Assembly (NCBI GenBank): GCA_913009675.1 | Contig: CAJVXD010000029.1 | Location: 1 to 9,070, forward strand | Source of the DNA: an uncultured bacterium | GTDB lineage: Bacteria; Omnitrophota; Gorgyraeia; Gorgyraeales; Gorgyraeaceae | Direction: 5' to 3' | Length of the DNA stretch: 9,070 nt | Part shown: positions 8,394 to 9,070 of the stretch, in pieces | How the letters are laid out: the number at the start of each line of letters is the position of its first letter | Numbering within the stretch: position 1 is the first letter of the stretch | The notes under the pieces: generated by a model | Database searches by the model: none | Seen by the model: only the letters and a program-made list of their open reading frames with translations | Told to the model about the DNA's origin: nothing | Translations under genes and position numbers: made by a program

Positions 8394-8960
8394 ATGGCAC
8401 AGGTGAGCCTTAAGAATATAACAAAGGTCTTTCAGGGCAATATAGAGGCCGTACGGGATATTTCCCTCGGTGTTGAAAATAAGGAATTTTTGGTTCTTGT
8501 AGGGCCCTCAGGCTGTGGTAAATCTACCACCTTAAGGATGATAGCCGGCCTTGAAACCATTACAAAGGGCGAGATATGGATAGCTGACAGGCTCGTGAAT
8601 GATGTCCCTGCCAAGGATAGAGATATTGCGATGGTCTTCCAAAATTACGCGCTTTATCCGCATTTCTCAGTTTATGAAAATATGTCTTTTGCCCTGAGGC
8701 TGCGTAAATTCCCTAAATCCGAGATAGATATACGCGTTAAAGAGGCAGCTGATATATTAGGTATAGGCAATCTTCTTAACAGGCGGCCCAAGGAACTTTC
8801 AGGAGGGCAGAGACAAAGGGTGGCTGTGGGAAGGGCCATTGTGCGGAAACCAATGGTATTTTTGTTTGACGAACCTTTGAGCAACCTGGACGCAAAGATG
8901 CGGGTCCAGATGAGGACAGAATTAAATAAACTGCACGTAAGACTTCGCGCTACAATGATA
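8394..8960 (+). CDS. ABC transporter ATP-binding protein, MalK/UgpC/MsmK type, 3' truncated
   Basis: This is the nucleotide-binding subunit of an ABC importer of the carbohydrate-uptake (CUT1) type, working as a dimer on the cytosolic face of the membrane with separate permeases and a binding protein. The 189 genomic residues include Walker [10 protein letters not shown] (37-45), the Q-loop Q83 in [11 protein letters not shown], the signature LSGGQRQR (135-142), Walker B VFLFDEP (155-161) and the D-loop SNLD (163-166). The family is about 350-380 residues long, so the H-loop and the C-terminal OB-like regulatory domain are lost. The break falls at RATMI, just before the expected YVTHD, exactly where adapter sequence begins. 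The residues that follow (DRKSVV and a stop at 8979-8981) are adapter translation. A single such ATPase can serve several sugar importers, and the substrate cannot be told here. It has its own promoter. Confidence 0.93.
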
Positions 8961-9017
8961 GATCGGAAGAGCGTCGTGTAGGGAAAGAGTGTAGATCTCG
9001 GTGGTCGCCGTATCATT
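8960..9017 (-). other. Complete Illumina TruSeq Universal adapter, reverse complement (artefact)
   Basis: From AGATCGGAAGAGC at 8960 to TATCATT at 9017 the sequence is, as far as I can check by eye, an exact 58-nt reverse complement of the TruSeq Universal (P5) adapter. It interrupts the ABC ATPase gene mid-codon context and produces the spurious C-terminus DRKSVV on the + strand and a well-known false peptide ([17 protein letters not shown]) on the - strand. The A at 8960 may be shared with the insert. Confidence 0.98.
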
Positions 9018-9070
9018 AAAAAAAAAACGTAAAATGATATAGAAGATCTGAGCGACCACATCACCATAGT
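9018..9070. other. Post-adapter poly-A and low-quality tail (artefact)
   Basis: Ten A residues (9018-9027) follow the adapter end, as seen when a sequencer reads past the end of a library molecule. The remaining 43 bases have no coding or genomic signal. They contain scrambled adapter-like pieces such as AATGATA (9032-9038) and GCGACCAC (9052-9059), both substrings of the P5 adapter. I treat all of it as non-genomic. Confidence 0.85.

Overview
This 9,070-base window looks like one complete assembly contig from an uncultured bacterium, with sequencing-library adapter left on both ends. Bases 1-25 match the 3' end of the Illumina TruSeq Universal (P5) adapter with two mismatches. Bases 8960-9017 are an exact reverse complement of the full 58-nt adapter, followed by a 10-A run and about 43 bases of junk. 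Genomic DNA therefore runs from about 26 to 8959/8960, and the first and last genes are cut by the library ends rather than by biology.

The organism is a bacterium that strongly prefers ATA (Ile) and AGG/AGA (Arg) codons and has good Shine-Dalgarno sites. A candidate phylum such as Omnitrophota or a relative would fit this codon style and gene set, but that is an inference. All genes lie on the + strand and are housekeeping or central metabolic. In order they are: clpP (5' truncated); a class V (AGXT-like) aminotransferase; a 214-bp gap with hairpins and a possible promoter; serA; a homocitrate/Re-citrate synthase-like DRE-TIM enzyme broken by one missing base near 4093; purA with a GTG start; a 123-bp gap with a hairpin and a tandem 9-mer; hppA, a membrane pyrophosphatase; a clear sigma70-type promoter; and a MalK/UgpC-type ABC ATPase (3' truncated). 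No gene-free stretch exceeds 300 bases.

The genes form a plausible biosynthetic block. SerA oxidises 3-phosphoglycerate, and the adjacent aminotransferase probably converts the product to phosphoserine in place of SerC. The synthase condenses an acyl-CoA with a 2-oxoacid, possibly making citrate for the glutamate branch. PurA takes IMP towards AMP. serA, the synthase gene and purA are separated by only 32 and 48 nt and are probably co-transcribed. HppA recovers energy from pyrophosphate released by biosynthesis, and its residues predict a K+-dependent, Na+-pumping type.

I found no CRISPR array, tRNA, rRNA, defence cassette or novel multi-gene system. The points most worth a second look are the adapter ends and the false proteins they create, the single-base frameshift, the Re-citrate-synthase-like subtype, the likely SerC replacement, the ion specificity of HppA, and a structured block at 1781-1827 resembling an IS200/IS605 end.
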